64,000 nt of DNA, from contig NZ_JABMKY010000021.1 of NCBI RefSeq assembly GCF_013204845.1, positions 62,001 to 126,000 of the forward strand, read 5' to 3'. The notes under the pieces are model-generated. The model had not been told where the DNA came from. It searched no databases and saw nothing but the letters and a program-made list of their open reading frames with translations. Below, piece after piece: positions 61,947 through 64,000 of this stretch. Source of the DNA: Paenibacillus qinlingensis (GTDB taxonomy: Bacteria > Bacillota > Bacilli > Paenibacillales > NBRC-103111). Every line of letters starts with the position of its first letter. The stretch's first letter is position 1. The translations under genes were made by a program, and so were the position numbers.

Positions 61947-63947
61947 CTATTTCGCCGTATTCATGATATCCCAATCGCGCTGCAAGATAATTCGTTCACC
62001 CACGTGGAAACTAATCGTCAAATGATTCATCCCTAGCTGAAGTGGATGGTCCAATGAAAGGTCATAGAGTCCATTATTGTAGCTCAAGTCATAAAGGAAT
62101 TTCATCTCGGCACCATGTTCGGTTGTGGCTGTTTCGCCCAAATCTCGGTTTTTAACCGTGATTTGTAAGGCTGGAGTGATGCTATTATACTCTAGGTAAC
62201 GATTTTCATAGATAAGACCGGACATATGAAAAAAAGTATCAACAGCAATAGATGGCAGTTGCAAATCATCTTTCATCTTATACATCTGAGCACTTAAAGT
62301 GACAACCTTGTTATTATTATAGCCCCTGGTGACACTCGTCGTTGCCCCAAACAAAGTCCTTATATCGGTTAGACTGAGGTAGGGAGAGCCTTGATCCTTA
62401 GAGAAATCAGGGGAAGATGCAAGTTTTAATTGTTTAGCTAGTTTACCATTCCATAGGGTTTTAACCTGAAGTTCGCCTGTTTTTATTTGAAAAGCATAAC
62501 CGGTATCGTTCTTTAGTGTCCACCAGCCCGCGACATCTGGACCTGTTAGATCGAAATGATACATACGCGCTAGAAAGGCAGTATCTAAGAAAGGTTCACC
62601 TTGCTTGTCGTCGTATCCGATAGATTCATTACCTTCGGTATAGGCACCTTTCTCATTTTGATAGAAAGCCCCTTGATAGGAAGTAGCACTTGTAATGACA
62701 ATATCTGATTCGCGATCCTTGAGGATCACCCTATCTTGAAAGGGCTCTAGATGAATCCAAGATTTCCCTACGAAAGAGTTAATCTGGTACCAACGGATAC
62801 CATTCGGGTCGGTCCAAGCAGCTAAGGGGTGGATAGTTTGCGGGCCAATCTGTCCATGATTGAGTATAATTCCTGTGTTTGGATATCGAAAAAGCGTCGT
62901 GACGGGTGAGTTAAGCTGTATCGCCGCGGTCTCATCTACTGCATCTTCAGGTTCGGCAAACTTAGGATTAAACCAACCTTCACCTTGCGCGGTACGAACG
63001 TGATACCAATCACCGTCATAACCATAGTTCGTGATGTACTCGTTATACGTTTTCTCAAAGACAGGCAAATCCCCATTTAGGATTTACTTTGGCTCATCCT
63101 CATATTGGGAGGAAGGATACGTATGCAACGTACTTGGATGTGTTCGTTTAATGATCTTGGTTTCGGATACGATCGGTTGTCCGGCACCTAATGCCCATCT
63201 CACACCATCCCCTGTTGTAATCTGATAATAGGTGCCGAGCAAAGTGCGAAATTTACCGGTCACATGCGCAAACTGCTTCGAAAGAGTTCCATCTGTTTGA
63301 TAGGTTTGGTAATCAAATTGAGGCTTAAGGTTATAGTAGACATTGGAATAATAGCTTATTTGATCTGCGAGATGGAAAGAACCAATCTGATCTAGATTCA
63401 AGTGAATCCATTGATCTCCTAACCAGGTTGTGTGGATTTTCAGCCACTTTTTCGGATTGTAAACTTCGCCTGTTCCAGAGCTATTCCTGAACCAACCTTT
63501 TTCTGCATCAACCACTTGGACATCTTGTGGGGAAAGGGCTGCTGTAGGCTGGCTTTTTTCTGATGGCTTCGCATATAAAGGAGTCTCGGTCATCAAACTA
63601 ATTGTCTTTGGCGGCGGGGTATCGAATTGCCAAGGAGCCGTTTTAATCCATCGATCTCCGACGTCGGTATGAATTTTCCACCAATTCCATGCGCCTGACC
63701 AGTTGTTTTCGGCTTCAATAACCTGAACGGTTTGTGGGGAGAGGGACCCTTCGGCTTTGTTCAACAGGGCATTCGGAATGACATAATAGGGAATGTCCTC
63801 AAGCAATGTTAACTCTCTGGGGATATGGATCCCGTCTGCGACTTCCGTTGGTGTATCTTCATATTCATAAGCGTTTCCTGAAGAAGCCCCAAGACTGACT
63901 TGCAAACCTATAGCGACTAGCGCTAGTGCTATCGTCTTTTTCCACAT
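61947..63947 (-). pseudogene. Secreted SH3-repeat protein interrupted by in-frame TAA
   Basis: Read as one gene of 667 codons including its final stop, broken by TAA at 63086-63084. Upstream is a 287-residue fragment with signal peptide (about 1-26) and two complete SH3_GW-like repeats (WWKIHTDVGDRWI; WLKIHTTWLGDQWIHL). After TAA the same frame continues without further stops for 378 residues, starting inside another SH3-like unit (DWYHVRTAQGEGWF) and ending in a copper-amine-oxidase-N-like region. The TTG at 63068 has no usable ribosome site, so independent translation of the second part is unlikely. It could be a nonsense mutation, strain-specific decay or a sequencing error. Confidence 0.85.
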
Positions 63948-64000
63948 CGTCCGCCACTTCCTCCATTACTATTTCAATCACTTAGTATGTTCTACTATAA

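Overview
The window looks like a chromosomal segment of a spore-forming, low- to mid-GC Gram-positive bacterium, most likely Paenibacillus or a close relative. The evidence is a GerA-type spore germination operon, YesM/YesN two-component pairs next to carbohydrate ABC importers that carry no ATPase gene, S-layer-homology and copper-amine-oxidase-N surface domains, strong AGGAGG-type ribosome binding sites, and several intergenic repeat families of a kind I associate with Paenibacillus. The genus call is an inference. I saw no rRNA, tRNA, CRISPR array, transposase or prophage.

Layout. 1-5.5 kb: YesM-like sensor kinase (cut by the left edge), YesN-like regulator, sugar-binding lipoprotein and two permeases. 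5.5-11.6 kb (minus strand): a germinant-receptor operon of order A-B-C-B-C. 11.8-12.7 kb: RarD-like permease, followed by a hexanucleotide tandem repeat. 13.2-25.6 kb: a peptidoglycan amino-sugar salvage cluster: MurR-like regulator, MurQ etherase, ABC importer, GNAT acetyltransferase, PIG-L deacetylase, NamZ, MurK-like kinase, NagZ and AmiE-like amidase. An anmK kinase at 30 kb feeds the same MurQ step. All three hydrolases lack signal peptides, so imported wall fragments are probably dismantled inside the cell. 25.7-29.8 kb (minus): a large SLH surface protein and a membrane-anchored sedolisin-like protease. 31.3-36.2 kb: TPR protein, small membrane protein, NarL-type two-component system.

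The most unusual region is 36.5-54.8 kb. A DUF4280 (PAAR-like) protein and a ten-repeat MORN membrane protein diverge from a long co-oriented gene set. That set encodes a TolC-like coiled-coil protein with a copper-amine-oxidase-N domain, a membrane sensor with a degenerate class III cyclase domain, a GNAT enzyme, an ATP/ADP-translocase-like carrier fused to HEAT repeats and a cyclic-nucleotide-binding-like domain, an RsbW/RsbV/SpoIIE-type partner-switching trio, a DUF4157 (eCIS core) protein with six acidic tandem repeats, a 680-residue protein sharing its QRxxGNRA motif, and a YbjN/chaperone-like protein. DUF4157 and DUF4280 are associated with extracellular contractile injection systems, yet no sheath, tube or baseplate gene is present. 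This is the best candidate here for an undescribed system: an orphan eCIS-linked effector and sensory locus.

From 54.8 kb to the right edge are accessory single genes: a beta-sandwich protein, a Gly/Asn-rich lipoprotein, a Cys-rich pentapeptide-repeat protein, a MESH1-like HD hydrolase, a short GHKL ATPase, a P-loop kinase, an LtrA-like membrane protein, a RimL-like acetyltransferase, and an SH3-repeat secreted protein broken by an in-frame TAA.
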